The notes: generated by a model from the letters alone, not told the origin. DNA of 64,000 nt from Nereocystis luetkeana (GCA_031213475.1 JARUPZ010000004.1:2939501-3003500); one strand, 5' to 3'. Positions 1 to 10,611 are shown, counted from the first letter of the stretch. Translations and numbers: made by a program.

Positions 1-1
1 C

Positions 2-331
2 GAGCTGAAGGACGAACGACCCAAACGGCGACTCAGGGTTAACTTCCCGCAACGGAGGCCCAATGCGGACAAGACTAGCGGTATCGACGGTACCCCGGCA
101 TCAGAGCCAGATGGGGCGGAAGTCGACCCCACTGACGCTCCTGCGCTACTCCCTCAGGTGCCGATCGACGCCGACCGGGCTGCGCGTGCTTTATCTTTGC
201 CTTTGCTTCGGCTAGAGTTACCGGCCCCCAATGCGGAAACTTCCGCACGGGACCTCGATGGGGACCAAAAGGATCGACGTCGATGGTACCCCTGCATCAG
301 AGCCAAAAGGGGCGTGGGACGACGCCGTTGA
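2..331 (+). other. Open frame at left edge, repeated internally, unidentified
   Basis: The frame is open from the window edge to a TGA at 329-331, so its start is outside the window. The peptide is rich in Asp, Pro and Ala and contains the phrase DGTPASEP. The same phrase recurs about 200 bp downstream in another frame (near 280-310), so the DNA is a diverged tandem duplication with a frame change. I see no catalytic motif. It could be the low-complexity part of a retroelement polyprotein or a decayed host exon. Confidence 0.25.
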
Positions 332-381
332 TGCACCCGTGCTACTTCTGCCGGTTCCTGTCCGCGCATCCGGGCACAATC

Positions 382-960
382 TCACCTTGCGTGCAACATC
401 GGACGCAATGCGATCACCCCCTCCGAGCCTCCGTGCACTTTCCGGGGAGTACGCGACTTGGGCTCTCTGTGTTTCCCGAAAAACATAGCCCATCGGGCCG
501 TCCGCATCTCCTTGAACTTGGTGGGAGGTCGCCGTCCCGCCGCACCGGTCTTGTTCTTCTCCTTTATGCGCGCCTTCGCCTCTTGCGCCTGCGTCGAGTC
601 GAACCAGGCGAGCAGCCTCTCAACGGGGAACCTTTCCTTCAACAAGTCCTCTTCCGGAGTCGCGCCCACAGTCGGGCTCTTGCAGTAGTCGGTGTTCGAT
701 AGCAGAGCCTGGACAACAACCGGAACCCAAGCACGTTCCTCCCACACCTTTTCCGTGGCATCCTCGGCCCCCACAAATTTAAGGGTCTGCCAGACGAATA
801 CAGGACGTGACAAGATAACGTTAACGCTACCAAAAGTGTTTGCATGCTCGTATGGGTAACCTTTGTGAATGTTAAACAGCGTGTGCATAACCGCACCAAC
901 AACATGCCGTCTTCTTTCGGTAATTATGGCTGCAAACTGATCGGACGAAAACAGAAACAA
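382..960 (-). CDS. Hypothetical protein frame, 192 aa
   Basis: An ATG-initiated frame of 192 codons runs on the minus strand. Its N-terminal two thirds has normal protein composition with aromatic residues and mixed charge. A basic stretch near residues 130-175 (KARIKEKNK, then FFGKHREPKSRTPRK) resembles a nucleic-acid-binding tail. I do not recognise the family. No splice sites need to be invoked. The neighbourhood is transposon-rich, so it could be the remnant of a mobile-element protein as easily as a host gene. Its length exceeds chance expectation only modestly in this GC-rich stretch. Confidence 0.35.
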   Translation of the reverse strand: MFLFSSDQFAAIITERRRHVVGAVMHTLFNIHKGYPYEHANTFGSVNVILSRPVFVWQTLKFVGAEDATEKVWEERAWVPVVVQALLSNTDYCKSPTVGATPEEDLLKERFPVERLLAWFDSTQAQEAKARIKEKNKTGAAGRRPPTKFKEMRTARWAMFFGKHREPKSRTPRKVHGGSEGVIALRPMLHAR

Positions 961-2008
961 ACATTGAAGTGGTGTAGCTCTGAATAGGGGTGGTTGAATC
1001 GCTCATATAAGCATGTATTATCCCTGCGGCTCATCGCCAGTCCGCGTGAATAAACTCCTAACCAATTCGTAAGCCACACGCAGCTATGGGCCCAGCAATG
1101 GTCTCAGCACGCAATGAAGATAAACCAGAACGGTTGTAATGTACACAGGTACTCGTGTGCGAACATGGGCACGACATCAACGGTGTCGCGTAGCTTACAC
1201 ACAAAGTGTGCCAACTCCTCCCAAAAAGCGACCCCACAGAGGTTACTCTACTCGAACGTTGAAGTCGAAACTCCATACCTTACTTCAGCTGGATGAGGAG
1301 GGAAATCAATCGCACACGGTACAGATTTTCATGGGGCGCGCGCCGAAAAATGGCACGACTTTACTGAACCGCTCGCCAGGATAAATAAAAAGCACGGACT
1401 TCCCACTCCCGGTTACGACCGTCGGCAACAAGTCTGCGCAGGCCCCCTGTCAAACATCATACCTCGTCGACGGAACGTGGGAATTTAATATCCGTGAGGC
1501 CTTATTTACGTATCTCATGAGATATTCTACAGTGATCTGTGGTCGGTTGTGCGTATTGTCGCTCGTAAACTAGGGCTATATCCACCCAGACGCGAGGGAC
1601 ACAGGTTTTAAGTTCATCTGTGCACTCACAGCTGAGCGACACCAGCACCAGACTACAAAACCACCAGGATCAGACTGCCCTAGACGAGCAAATTTGACCA
1701 GGTGGTTACCATTTTGGCATTAAGAGCAACTTCTGCCGGATGGCATCGAGAACAGCTTCTGCTGGATGTAATACCTGCGCTGGTAGTCCTGATCTGACTG
1801 GGAATGCAAGCGCCGTTGGTGTTCATATCAGAGCGCAACCGCGAATTTTAATCCCGGGAAAGTAATTCAAACACGTAGTACGAGGACACAGGAGCCGCAA
1901 CCAATAGAGACGCAGAAGCATAGAGGGAGTGGCGCAATGAGGGGCCACACGCAATGAAGTATGCAGTACGAGCACAGGTGGACCAAACGTTCATCGGATG
2001 TAATTATA
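961..2008. other. No recognisable feature
   Basis: Only short chance frames are seen. A short direct repeat (a stretch near 1725-1745 recurs at about 1755-1770) is the only structure noticed. Confidence 0.4.
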
Positions 2009-3121
2009 GAACTACATACTTAGATCACAACCCCTGAGCGTGCTCGGTTGGTGCATCCCTGGCCTCTCAGAGCTCCCACTTCCAAACCGCCTCCTTTCAT
2101 TACTTGCCGGACCTTTCCAGCAATTCTTTGTTTTCTCGGTCCTTTCTTCCTTTTTTCGTCTTTCGTTTCGTGTGCGTGCGTGTACTCCGAGTACGGCACG
2201 GCGGGAGAGCCCGGCGCCGTCGCGGGTGTCAGCGGGTGCTGGCGGGTAGAGGGGAGGTTGCAAGGAGCGCGGTCGCCGCTTTCGTGCCTAGGCGTCGCGT
2301 GTGCCTCGAGACACGAGGGATGCATGAACGGGCTTTGTCTGGCTTCGATTTATGATTGTTGATAGAGTATGTACGAGTTTATAAAGGTCGTTCAGGAGGG
2401 CAAGATACAATTCAAGCGGTGCTTATTTTTGCGACCACGCTGAAGTTGAAAGAAGGAGGTGTGCAGTTTGAACACCAACGTTGTCGAGCTGGCGAACGAC
2501 GGCCACGGTGAGCACCGGGCTTCACGCGAGGCGGGCGACGGGGCTGATTGTGGCAGAGAGTGATAAAAGCTTTACCCGGACCGAATCTGTAGCGAGGTGG
2601 TCGCGAGAGGGGCAGACGGCGTACGAGGCTGAGAGAGAAGCTCTTCTGTGCGGTTTTTTTCTTTTCTTCTTTTTGACCGGGTGCAAGGTGTTCCAATCAG
2701 GCAGAAAATTATTACACGAGAGGGGACGGGGATTTTTTTCCCTTTCCGAGTTTTCGGTTTCATTTTCATTTTTTTTGCTGCTGTGCCGTGCTGTGCTTTC
2801 GCCTTCTTCCTACATACGAGTACAGACATAAGAGTATATCGAAAGAAGAAAATAAGTGCAGACAGCAGTATCCTACCTGGGGTATGTACGTACGTACGAC
2901 ATCCGCGACGCGAAGCGCATATGTGGCATTCGAGCTGGCGTCGGAGCTGTTTTTTCCTGAAGCATGGCGGCGGGACTCTTGGCATTATCAAGTCGCCGGT
3001 TTGCAATTACGACCTAAACTCAATCGTGGACCTCTGTCACTTCGCATAATTTGATGTACTTTTTCCCTTCCTGAGCGAGCGTAGCGGGCGGCGTAGGCCG
3101 CCCGCGGAGCGAAGCGCCTTG
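2009..3121 (+). mobile_element. 1.1 kb element E, copy 1, TATA target duplication
   Basis: This 1113 bp segment has a second, inverted copy at 42699-43835. Homology starts at GAACTACATAC and ends at GCGCCTTG in both. Copy 1 is flanked on both sides by TATA (2005-2008 and 3122-3125). The right end has a strong GC-rich hairpin (about 3079-3110, arms GCGGGCGGC / GCCGCCCGC) some 10 bp before the terminus. No terminal inverted repeat and no recognisable protein is present, so it is non-autonomous. The hairpin near one end recalls Helitron-like elements, but a TATA duplication is not typical of them; the class is unresolved. Confidence 0.75.
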
Positions 3122-3381
3122 TATACCTTATGCATAATGGCCGTAAACCTGGTAGTATACTCGTATCTATGCATCGCGTGATCGTGCGACGTGACAACAT
3201 CAACTTCAACGTGAATAATACAGCAAGCAGTACCAATGTACAAATGATGTTCAAATTGAGAGAGTCATGACAAAATGTTGGTGTCCGACGTTTTCATGAA
3301 CGACGTCCATCCATGTCAATACATACAAGTAGGGACACCAGTCCGATACGGGTGTTTCCTTCTTTTCATGAGGACCCGACC

Positions 3382-3675
3382 TCACCTCTCTCTTGTCCTC
3401 CCTCGCCATTTTCCTGGCCGACTGCTGTCGCTGTGATTGACCTCCCGCCTTCTGTTTCCAACCGCTGATTCCGGATATTTCAATGCGCCCAGCGAAACTG
3501 GCTGGCTGTTGTTGTCGTCCGGGCCGTCTATGTCCAGGGCGGCAGAGCCCGCCCCGTCGTTGGAGTGGGTGTTGCCACCCCCCTCAAAAGCCATCGTTGG
3601 ATCCGAACGACGTAGACACCAGCATCCTCGGGATGGAAGACCTCGCCCGAGGTGCACGAGATGGCGACTGGTCAA
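3382..3675 (-). other. Possible exon with disordered-protein composition
   Basis: The minus-strand frame contains an internal Met followed by a Gly/Asn/Ser/Asp-rich stretch (FEGGGNTHSNDGAGSA, then DIDGPDDNN) typical of a disordered N-terminus. The opposite strand is also open here, there is no known domain, and no partner exon was found. The call is weak. Confidence 0.15.
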
Positions 3676-3952
3676 CCACGTTCGTTTGGATTGTTCCAGC
3701 AGCGACGGTTACAAGTTGTAAAGGGTTGCGTATATATATCTTCGAAGGTGTTATTGTGATTTTTTCCGTGCGTTCATGAGGAGAGTTCGAGCACTCCGTT
3801 CTCCGCTCCTAGAAGCGAGCTATGTTCCGCTCTCTCTCTCCTCCTATGTCCTCTAATACGACGACTACAAAGAATCTCATCAGGCCGCGTGGTGGTCAGA
3901 GCGTCGAGGCTTGGACTCAACGAACACACGAGTGACTTGAACGTTTGAGGTC

Positions 3953-3966
3953 TGGTACCAGAAGCC
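3953..3966 (+). promoter_or_regulatory. Probable primer-binding site of a copia element
   Basis: TGGTACCAGAAGCC lies directly upstream of the gag ATG at 3968. It resembles the usual initiator-tRNA-Met primer site (TGGTATCAGAGC) with small differences. The 5' LTR should end just before it, near 3950, but its left boundary could not be fixed and no matching 3' LTR was found. Confidence 0.4.
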
Positions 3967-3967
3967 A

Positions 3968-4897
3968 ATGATGTCTTCGGAGAGGTCGGCTCACGTGGAG
4001 CACCATTCTTCGAGTCATGTTCAAAAGCTGCGACGCGAGCTCAAACTGGCGTTGGAGCATGGGCAGGCATCGATGATGTACACCATGAAGAGCATGACGG
4101 CCGAGTTAATGAGAGACAACGGTCTATCAGCGCCAGGCGGTGCTGGGGGCAGCGTTGCTGAAAAAGAGAGCCCAGCAGAGGTAGGAACCACTGCGGTAGA
4201 GGAAAGCCCACGAGAGGCAGTACCCACTGCTGAAGTACGAGAGACTACTGCTACTGCTGTTGAAGCAGGCATTGGTCGATCGGAGTGCTGACGGTAGCGC
4301 TGCCGTAGGGGAGAGCCCACGAGGGGCAGTACCCACTGCTGTACGAGACAATGCAGCAGGAGCTGATACGATTCTGCGTGATTTCGTAGCGACGGGAAGC
4401 AGCGAAATTGCGTTGCCTGTCGAGGTTGGCCCGCCGAGGGGTCAGCCAGACCAGCCTGGGAGGGCGGGAGAGAGAGGTCCATACCTCAGCGATGAGTCCG
4501 GTGGTTACTCGGCCGCGACTACCGGTAGCGATGGCAACAGCGCCGAAGCCGCCAAAGGTGGTACCTTCGCAGGGGGGTGCCTCAAATGTGGCAAGAAGGG
4601 CCATAGGGTTACAAACTGCATGGTGAAGCTGTGCAGTTGATGCAACGGACGGGGGCACGCTGCTGATGTCCACCCCTCATCGAAAGAAGAAGCTATCATG
4701 GCGGTGGCGAGTGAGGTTGGGGCAAGGGACGACCACAATGGGGTAAGTACGGTCCAGGCCTCGGCTTCAAAGGCCGAAGAGACAGGCAAGTGCCGTGGTG
4801 GTTTGGGGGAAGGGGAGTCTGCTTGGCAAGTAGGAGACGAGGCCTGGATTTGCGATAGTGGTGCATCTACCCACATGACGCCCTCAGCAGATTGCAT
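3968..4897 (+). pseudogene. Ty1/copia gag-protease remnant
   Basis: The gag frame starts MMSSERSAHVEHHSS and continues to 4291. It then shifts frame into the reading frame that carries a CCHC zinc knuckle (CLKCGKKGHRVTNC, about 4579-4620). A TGA at 4638-4640 interrupts this frame. It continues into an aspartic-protease active site of copia type (WICDSGASTHMTP, about 4849-4887). Homology stops abruptly after about 4897 in a GTT repeat; integrase, reverse transcriptase and RNase H are missing. The frameshift, stop and truncation make it a pseudogene. Between gag start and knuckle, a degenerate repeat around GESPRGAVPTA is visible. Confidence 0.85.
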
Positions 4898-4984
4898 TCT
4901 TGTTGTTGTTGTTGTTCTCACATTAACTCACAATTCAATGCAGTCCGTGGTCGCAGGACAGGCTCCAATAACTCTGGAGTGGAA

Positions 4985-5330
4985 GAAATACCTCAAGTAA
5001 AAACAGAGGCAAAAAACAAAAAACAAGCATACGCACTCCACCACTGCGGACACCAGGGAAGCAAAAAGGAGACTATTAATAGCAGACAAAAACCTAAAAA
5101 AAGAAGATGAAGCTAAGCAAAAGAAAAACAAAAAATAAACTAAAGCAGACGCAGATAGCAAAACGCAAAAAAAAGGCAAAACGGACCATACTAACAAAGA
5201 CACAAAGAGGTACAAACGGGAATGAAAGAATATTGAAAAAAAAGAAGGGACAAAAAAGCGATAATCACGGGCGGGGGGGAAAGAAAATACCAAAGGCAGG
5301 CACTGGAGCACACAGACACGCAAAGTTGCT
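4985..5330 (+). repeat. A-rich tract
   Basis: The plus strand is strongly adenine-rich with very few T, unlike anything else in the window. It encodes only Lys/Gln/Arg-rich frames. It sits between the copia remnant and an inverted LINE fragment. Confidence 0.6.
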
Positions 5331-5376
5331 CAGCTGGCACCATGCTAGTTACTTGGGTCCCAAAGAAAGGAGTGCA

Positions 5377-5940
5377 TCATGACGATGATGGCCATAACCA
5401 GGCTTCAGTCTGTTGGGCAGACCGCCTCCCCTCCCCCGCCCCGCCATTCCCCCTCGTCCCCCTTTCGCCCCCCCCCTCTTCCCTGCCATTCTGCACACTC
5501 GCGTTGGCGTCAACGGCTGTGGTCGTGGTTGCAGCTATTCTATGCCGTTCTGCCGATACCTCCTTCTCATCTGTATGCCATTTCCGCATGAAGGCCTCCA
5601 CCCCTTCCTCGACCCGTCGGAACCATCTGCCGGCTTTCTGTGCTGCCTCGCGCCACCCTTCGAGCTTGATGCCGAACTCCTTGAGGTCCTCCTCAAGGTA
5701 CCTCATCCAGTCCCACTCCTGTCCTCCGGAGTAACCCTTACCCCCAACCATCTCCCCAAACATCACCCTCTTCGGCAGACGCTCCTCTCCCATTCGTGTC
5801 ACAAAGCCCGCAAACAAGAGCCTACGTCTGCGTACCGTCGTCTCAACGCTTTCAGATGTTGTCCTGAGAAGCGCGCTAGCATAGGATAGAATGTGGTCTT
5901 CGCGCTTTCGTTTTCGCCACCCGATGCATCGGAGGAGCAT
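5377..5940 (-). pseudogene. LINE (non-LTR retrotransposon) ORF2 3' end fragment
   Basis: The minus-strand frame reads like the extreme C-terminus of a LINE reverse-transcriptase polyprotein: RRRRLLFAGFVTRMGEERLP, then a GEMVGGKGYSGGQ stretch, a DWMRYLEEDLKEFGI segment and a terminal Trp-containing tail. This arrangement after the RT domain is established for many LINE ORF2 proteins. No RT catalytic motif is present. The fragment is 5'-truncated, as usual for LINEs, and its 5' side abuts inverted copia fragments near 5941. Confidence 0.75.
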
Positions 5941-6039
5941 CTATCTGCTAATGGCGTCATGTGGCAGACTCCCCTTCCCCTGTGACATCACTGCACTTGC
6001 CTGTGTCTTCGGCCTTGGAAGCTAAGGCCGTCCTGGTTC

Positions 6040-6235
6040 GGGGGAAGGGGAGTCTGCTCGGCAAGTAGGAGACGAGGCCTGGACTTACGATAGTGGTGCA
6101 TCTACCCACATGACGCCCTCAGCGGATTGCATTCTATCTGCTGAGGGCGTCATGGGGCAGACTCCCCTTCCCCCGAACCATCACTGCACTTGCCTGTGTC
6201 TTCGGCCTTGGAAGCTAAGGCCTGGACCGTACTTT
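6040..6235. repeat. Inverted pair of copia protease fragments
   Basis: 6040-6133 (+) repeats the protease-coding stretch found at about 4807-4897, with the equivalent of the CDSG codons altered to a Tyr-Asp-Ser-Gly reading. 6137-6235 carries the same sequence in the opposite orientation, so the two arms can fold into a hairpin of about 90 bp. Confidence 0.7.
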
Positions 6236-6590
6236 CTCCATTGTGGTCGTCTCTTGCCCCAACCTAGCTTCTTCTTTCGATGAGGGGTAGACATCAGCAG
6301 CGTGCCCCCGTCCGTTGCATCCACTGCACAGCTTCACCATGCAGTTTGCAACCCTATAGCTCTTCTTGTCACATTTGAAGCACCTCCCTGCGAAGGTATC
6401 GGCGTAATCCCCAGGCTGCCTCTGGGTTGGCCGGGACGATGTCCTCGAAGTTGGTGCGGCAGCAGGCGCTACAGCCGCAGGTACTGACACCATGGTGGAA
6501 GGCGTAGGCCTTGACACAAGCGCTTTGCTTAAAGCCCGACGTATCTAAGCTGCGGGAAGGGCCTGTCATGGACGTCCGGGAGCTGCACAT
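6215..6590 (-). pseudogene. Copia gag zinc-knuckle fragment, minus strand
   Basis: The minus-strand frame contains a CCHC-like knuckle (CFKCDKKSYRVANC) in which the usual Gly-His is replaced by Ser-Tyr, followed by the same downstream peptide (CNGRGHAADV) as the plus-strand copy at 4600-4670. The His loss and the short length mark it as decayed. Confidence 0.75.
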
Positions 6591-7110
6591 GAAGACCTTG
6601 CAGTGCGTCGCAGCCGGTGGTACTGCGTGGTCTGCGGAACGGCCACGAGGTGAAGGCCACTGCTGCTGTGTCTTTTGAACGGCGACCGCTCTGGATGGCC
6701 TGCTGGTCGCCAGGGGTAGCTCTCCTGAGCGTGCAGAGGGCTGGGCGTCCAGCGACTCACTGGCGTCGTGGTCAGGTCTGACGGCTCATGCCACGCCCGA
6801 CGGACGCCTGACTCTGTCGCCCCCGAGGGCGGCATTGCTTATTTTGACTAACCTTGTGCTCGGTCCCTCCACCCCTCCTCGCACGAGGTTGCGCTTTGGC
6901 GGCTGCGCACCTTGCCCTTTTGCGGCGGACGATCTCTTCTTCCTCAATCTCTCACTCATTGTTGTCCGTCCTTGCCTGCTGCACGGCTTACATGAAGTGT
7001 GGCACCGACAGAAGCTAGCAGAGCGGAAACAAGCCTGTGTCGACAAACCCAGGGGTATCCATCCGCTTTTCATGTTCGTGCGTATCATATACCATGGTAC
7101 CTAGTATTAG
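6591..7110 (-). other. Unidentified sequence continuing from the minus-strand gag fragment
   Basis: The minus strand has two overlapping moderate frames, one starting MSERLRKKRSSAAKG near 6968. By position this could be the upstream gag/leader part of the inverted copia remnant. No motif supports it. Confidence 0.2.
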
Positions 7111-7395
7111 TAGCTTTTTACGCTCAGGAAATGCGCAAAATGCGCTAAATCCCATTTTTTCCCAAATTCCAAGAAAAAAAAAGGGGATACACGTTGGGCA
7201 CAAAGTCGTGTTACCGCCGCCCCTTCTCACGGACTTCAAAGCGGAGTTTCTCGACAACAGGGAGAGCGCTAAAGCCAAGCGATGCTTCTAAAAAGTCAAG
7301 CGATGCTTCTATGATGGAAGATCTCGACAAAAAACTTTCCAAATGCGCTTTTTTTGTTGTTGTTTCGGATAAAACCGAAAGGAAAAATCGTCCCA

Positions 7396-7436
7396 GCGGG
7401 TGTGTTATCATATCACCCCCCTGTGATACTGTACAT
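7396..7436 (+). repeat. Palindromic repeat family G, copy 1
   Basis: The core GTGTGTTATCATATCAC followed by a TGTGATA arm recurs at 19339-19373, 62100-62130 and 63449-63475. Confidence 0.5.
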
Positions 7437-7847
7437 ATCAACCCATTGAATCTTGGCAGTAGCTTTGCGTTACTACCGCTGTATAACCAGTTGGTTATAC
7501 TCGTAGAACCTTGTCACAAATGCACCCAAGAGTCGGGGACGCGCTATTCATACGTGCTTGGACTTAGTTAGGGCCGTTGTTATCGGAGTTTTTTTCTAGA
7601 ATTTCCAGATTTGTGAAATTTGTATCAAGATACGGGAGCGTTCTGGCACAATGTGTGAAATTAACCAGAGGGCAAACCACCCCAGGACAGTTAAAGTTCA
7701 CACAGCAGTGGGAAACAAAAACAGGAAATATATGGAAGATGGAAAAAAAAAAACTCACAAATCTAGAAATTTGCGAAAAAAAAACTCCGATAACAACGGC
7801 CCTTAGACATGGACATCTTTCGCAGAAGTAGAAGGGCGCGAACGGTG

Positions 7848-8044
7848 CAGGGCTGTTCACGGGTCGGGTCAAAACTCGCGGGCCCGATTGGGTCGGATCA
7901 TCTAATTCGACCTCGACCCGACTCGGTAGGTTTTGAAACCACCTGACCCGACCCGACCCGACCCGACCCGACCCGTGAGATGTTGAAGACCTTCTGGCCT
8001 GACCCCCGCAGGTTGGGTTATGCATCACCCCGTGAACAGCCCTG
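7848..8044. mobile_element. hAT-type MITE, copy 1
   Basis: A 197 bp element with terminal inverted repeats CAGGGCTGTTCACGGG / CCCGTGAACAGCCCTG and an interior of repeated GACCC. It is flanked by an 8 bp near-identical duplication, GAACGGTG (7840-7847) and GAGCGGTG (8045-8052). CAGGG termini and 8 bp duplications are established hAT features. It has no coding capacity. Confidence 0.85.
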
Positions 8045-8116
8045 GAGCGGTGTACTTGCGACGATGCTCGACGGCATAATATACTGCTTCAGGTAGTTGA
8101 CTGCACGTCGGCGGCT

Positions 8117-8200
8117 TCTGGGACTGCAGTCCCGTTTGGCGGACAAATTACTTATATGACTTAACTGGTTTGTCCCCAAAACGGGACTGCAGTCTTAAAT
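8117..8200. mobile_element. piggyBac-type MITE (family A), degenerate
   Basis: Two facing arms with GGACTGCAGTCCCGTTTGG and CCCCAAAACGGGACTGCAG are present, but the outer CCCTTTTAG and TTAA are eroded. Confidence 0.7.
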
Positions 8201-8930
8201 ATTTCGCACCGAACGATCTTACACGCCGTGCCTGCCGTGCATATCATTCGACGGGTCGGATCATATGAATAGCTCGAATGAGATCGAAACACGGAACATG
8301 GGAACTTTAACATATCGCTCCTTCTCCTTCCCATCGAGGTTGGTTGCAGTCGCATAAAACGCGCGCATGCGTTCGGTTTCAGGTTCAAATGTACGGCTAT
8401 GAACTATTACACCTCAATATTAATACTTGGTACTTCACTACGACGTTTCTCAATACTGCTGTACTAATTCCGTTAATTCCAGGAAGGACAACTATTAATA
8501 GCTCTGCTCTTAGCTTTTTGTTTAATATCATCTCTTGACTCCAGCAAATGCTCAACATGTAAAATAGTCCCCCCTATAACGAACACGAAGATGCTACGTA
8601 CATACCGTACCTGGTATCTGGCACTGATGTGCTCCGGACCGCGGATTGACCCGTGGATCGACCCGCCCGACTAAATATAGAAATATAGTCCTTGACGCGC
8701 CCAGCATGGCTCGTCTAATATTACTGTAGGTATGTACTGGTACCAGGTATACTGATCATCATAGCATCTCTGTACGTAGACGAACGTACTCGCACGTACA
8801 GTAGTACAGCAATACCAGGTGTAGTAATAGGGTTATCTTGTGACTCGTGATACAGTCAGTACAGGGCACAGAATAAGAAACAGAAATTCTGACCCAGGTT
8901 GGGTTTTTCATGAGGTGTCCTGGACTATTT

Positions 8931-9033
8931 TACGGGGGACCATAGTAGATAGGACCAAATATTGATAGTAAAAATATGTAAACATACAGGTTTTTGTGTG
9001 TACCATAGGTCCTAATTACTATGGCCCCCCGTA
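8931..9033. mobile_element. mariner-type MITE (family B)
   Basis: TA-flanked palindromic element. Arms are CGGGGGACCATAG..ATAGGACC and their complement, with an AT-rich centre. About ten loci of this family occur in the window. Confidence 0.8.
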
Positions 9034-9320
9034 AATACTAATATTAACAACTGCTGTAGTTGCAGCCTATGGGCTTATCCCATACCAGGTACGAGGTACA
9101 AGCAGGTTGCGGCAGACGTCAGAGCACGGGGCCGGGGGTGGGGGCTGTCGTCAACACTACAACTACGTCCTGCTGGCGGTGCTGGTGGTGCTGCATTTGT
9201 GAGGTCGTAATCGATGCCTCCTGCCCAACAAAAAGCCTGGTTGGTAAGCTTGATGGACTGAACTGAGTTCGGTGTCGGCATACTTACAACTCGTAAATTT
9301 GCTGCTCGCTGCTTTTCTGC

Positions 9321-9417
9321 TTAACCCTTTTAGCACTGCAGTCCCGTTTCGGGGACAAACTACTTGAAATTTGGATTGTTTGTCCCCCACACGGGACTGC
9401 AGTACTAAAGGGGTTAA
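9321..9417. mobile_element. piggyBac-type MITE (family A)
   Basis: TTAA at both ends (9321-9324, 9414-9417) and long inverted arms CCCTTTTAGCACTGCAG / CTGCAGTACTAAAGGGG around TTTGTCCCC. TTAA duplication and CCC termini are established piggyBac features. Confidence 0.85.
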
Positions 9418-9427
9418 ATACCCCTAC

Positions 9428-9548
9428 TGTTATAAGGATTACCTTGGGCTGGGTAATCGATCGGTCTTTTACCCGTACCAGGTATAGCTCAGTAGGTAAC
9501 ACCTTCACATTTGACGTTGTCCAGGTCACGGGTTCGAACCTCACTTCG
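9428..9548 (+). mobile_element. tRNA-related SINE head
   Basis: Contains pol III box A (TAGCTCAGTAGG, 9486-9497) and box B (GGTTCGAACC, 9531-9540) at tRNA-like spacing, but no convincing acceptor stem or anticodon stem. A second, truncated copy of its leader (TGTTATAAGGATTACC..) and box A occurs at 9708-9790. Confidence 0.55.
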
Positions 9549-9707
9549 AGCGTTTCTTTTACAGAAACGCTTGCGCGTGCACACACACCTAAAAAACACA
9601 TCTCCCTGGTTCCCCAGGTAATGAAACGAAGCGGGTAGGTCAGCAGTCAGCGTATGGACATATACGGTTCCGACACCCCAAAGACCCCGCCGTTCAGAGG
9701 GGGGGAG

Positions 9708-9790
9708 AGTGTTATAAGGATTACCTTGGGCTGGGTAATCGATCGATATTTTACCCCTATACCTGGTAGCTCAGTAGGTCACACCTTCAC
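9708..9790 (+). mobile_element. tRNA-related SINE head, truncated second copy
   Basis: Repeats 9428-9505, including TAGCTCAGTAGG, then diverges before box B. The two copies are direct repeats about 280 bp apart. Confidence 0.5.
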
Positions 9791-10468
9791 ACTACCGGTA
9801 TGTCAGGACGATCAATGAGCGTGCAATAGCAATAAACCTTCCAACGAGGCAAAACGGTTGATGGCCACATGGCGACAGCAGGAGCAACCCAACATGGGCA
9901 CGCTCCATCAGTACGTGTAATACCGTTCTACTGCTTCTGTACCAGCAGGTGTCTGGGGTAAAATACGAGACAGAACATGACGTAAAACCAAGTACTCGTA
10001 TATATGGGACTTGACCCGACTCGACCGCGACCGCTCATACAAACCAATGCTGCGAACCGTAATGGGTAATAACACTTACCAGGTATTACGATAATACAAA
10101 TAATAAGAGTCGTCGTCGTGTGTGGTGCGCTCGTGGATCCAGGCCGAAACAGAGCGATATTGTACCCGACCGTATGATGTGATGTTCACTCGTCACTCGT
10201 CAACAAGATATCCAAGACAACATCAAATATCAACGGCGTTTGTACCTGGTACGCGAGCTGGGACGAGCAAAAGACCCTACGAGTACGAAAGGGGAGACTG
10301 GCATTTTTGGGCGCGTCAAGGTCTGTTTCAATGCTTTTAGTACAGTACGAGGTCAGTCAAGAAGGTCAAACAGCGGTCCCATGCTCGTAGAATATCTTTC
10401 TACAAGTATAGCGGTCCGTCAAATCATGAAATATAGCGGAAGATGGAATGGGACTGCTTCGGACTTAC

Positions 10469-10611
10469 TTGTCAACTTGACCCATGATGATGTCTTTCAC
10501 TTCTCGCATTGCTTCCGCGCTTGCCACGCTCGTCCCTCCAAACTTGTTCACCATCCACGGGATCTCTTGAGCCTCGATGGCGTGCACCCCCTCGGCCTCA
10601 TTGGGCTCCAT
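10469..10611 (-). CDS. Aspartate kinase N-terminal exon (partial gene)
   Basis: The minus-strand exon encodes WMVNKFGGTSVASAEAMREV, which carries the KFGGTSV signature of the ATP-binding N-terminus of aspartokinase. Aspartokinase is the first enzyme of Lys/Thr/Met synthesis, free or fused to homoserine dehydrogenase. The exon begins at an ATG directly after a CAG preceded by pyrimidines (10612-10640) and ends at a good donor, AA|GTAAGT (10469/10468), with two bases left over. The next exon should lie at lower coordinates, but nothing like the following aspartokinase segment was found down to position 1. The rest is either beyond a very long intron or lost. Its 5' side faces gene 1 at about 0.7 kb. 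Confidence 0.7.

Noticed and set aside
3730-3950. 5' LTR of the copia remnant
   Set aside because: Expected by position, but no second copy is in the window and no TG..CA boundaries could be fixed.
9476-9548. Functional tRNA gene at perfect box A and box B
   Set aside because: No complementary acceptor stem was found and a truncated second copy lies 280 bp away, so it is treated as SINE-derived.
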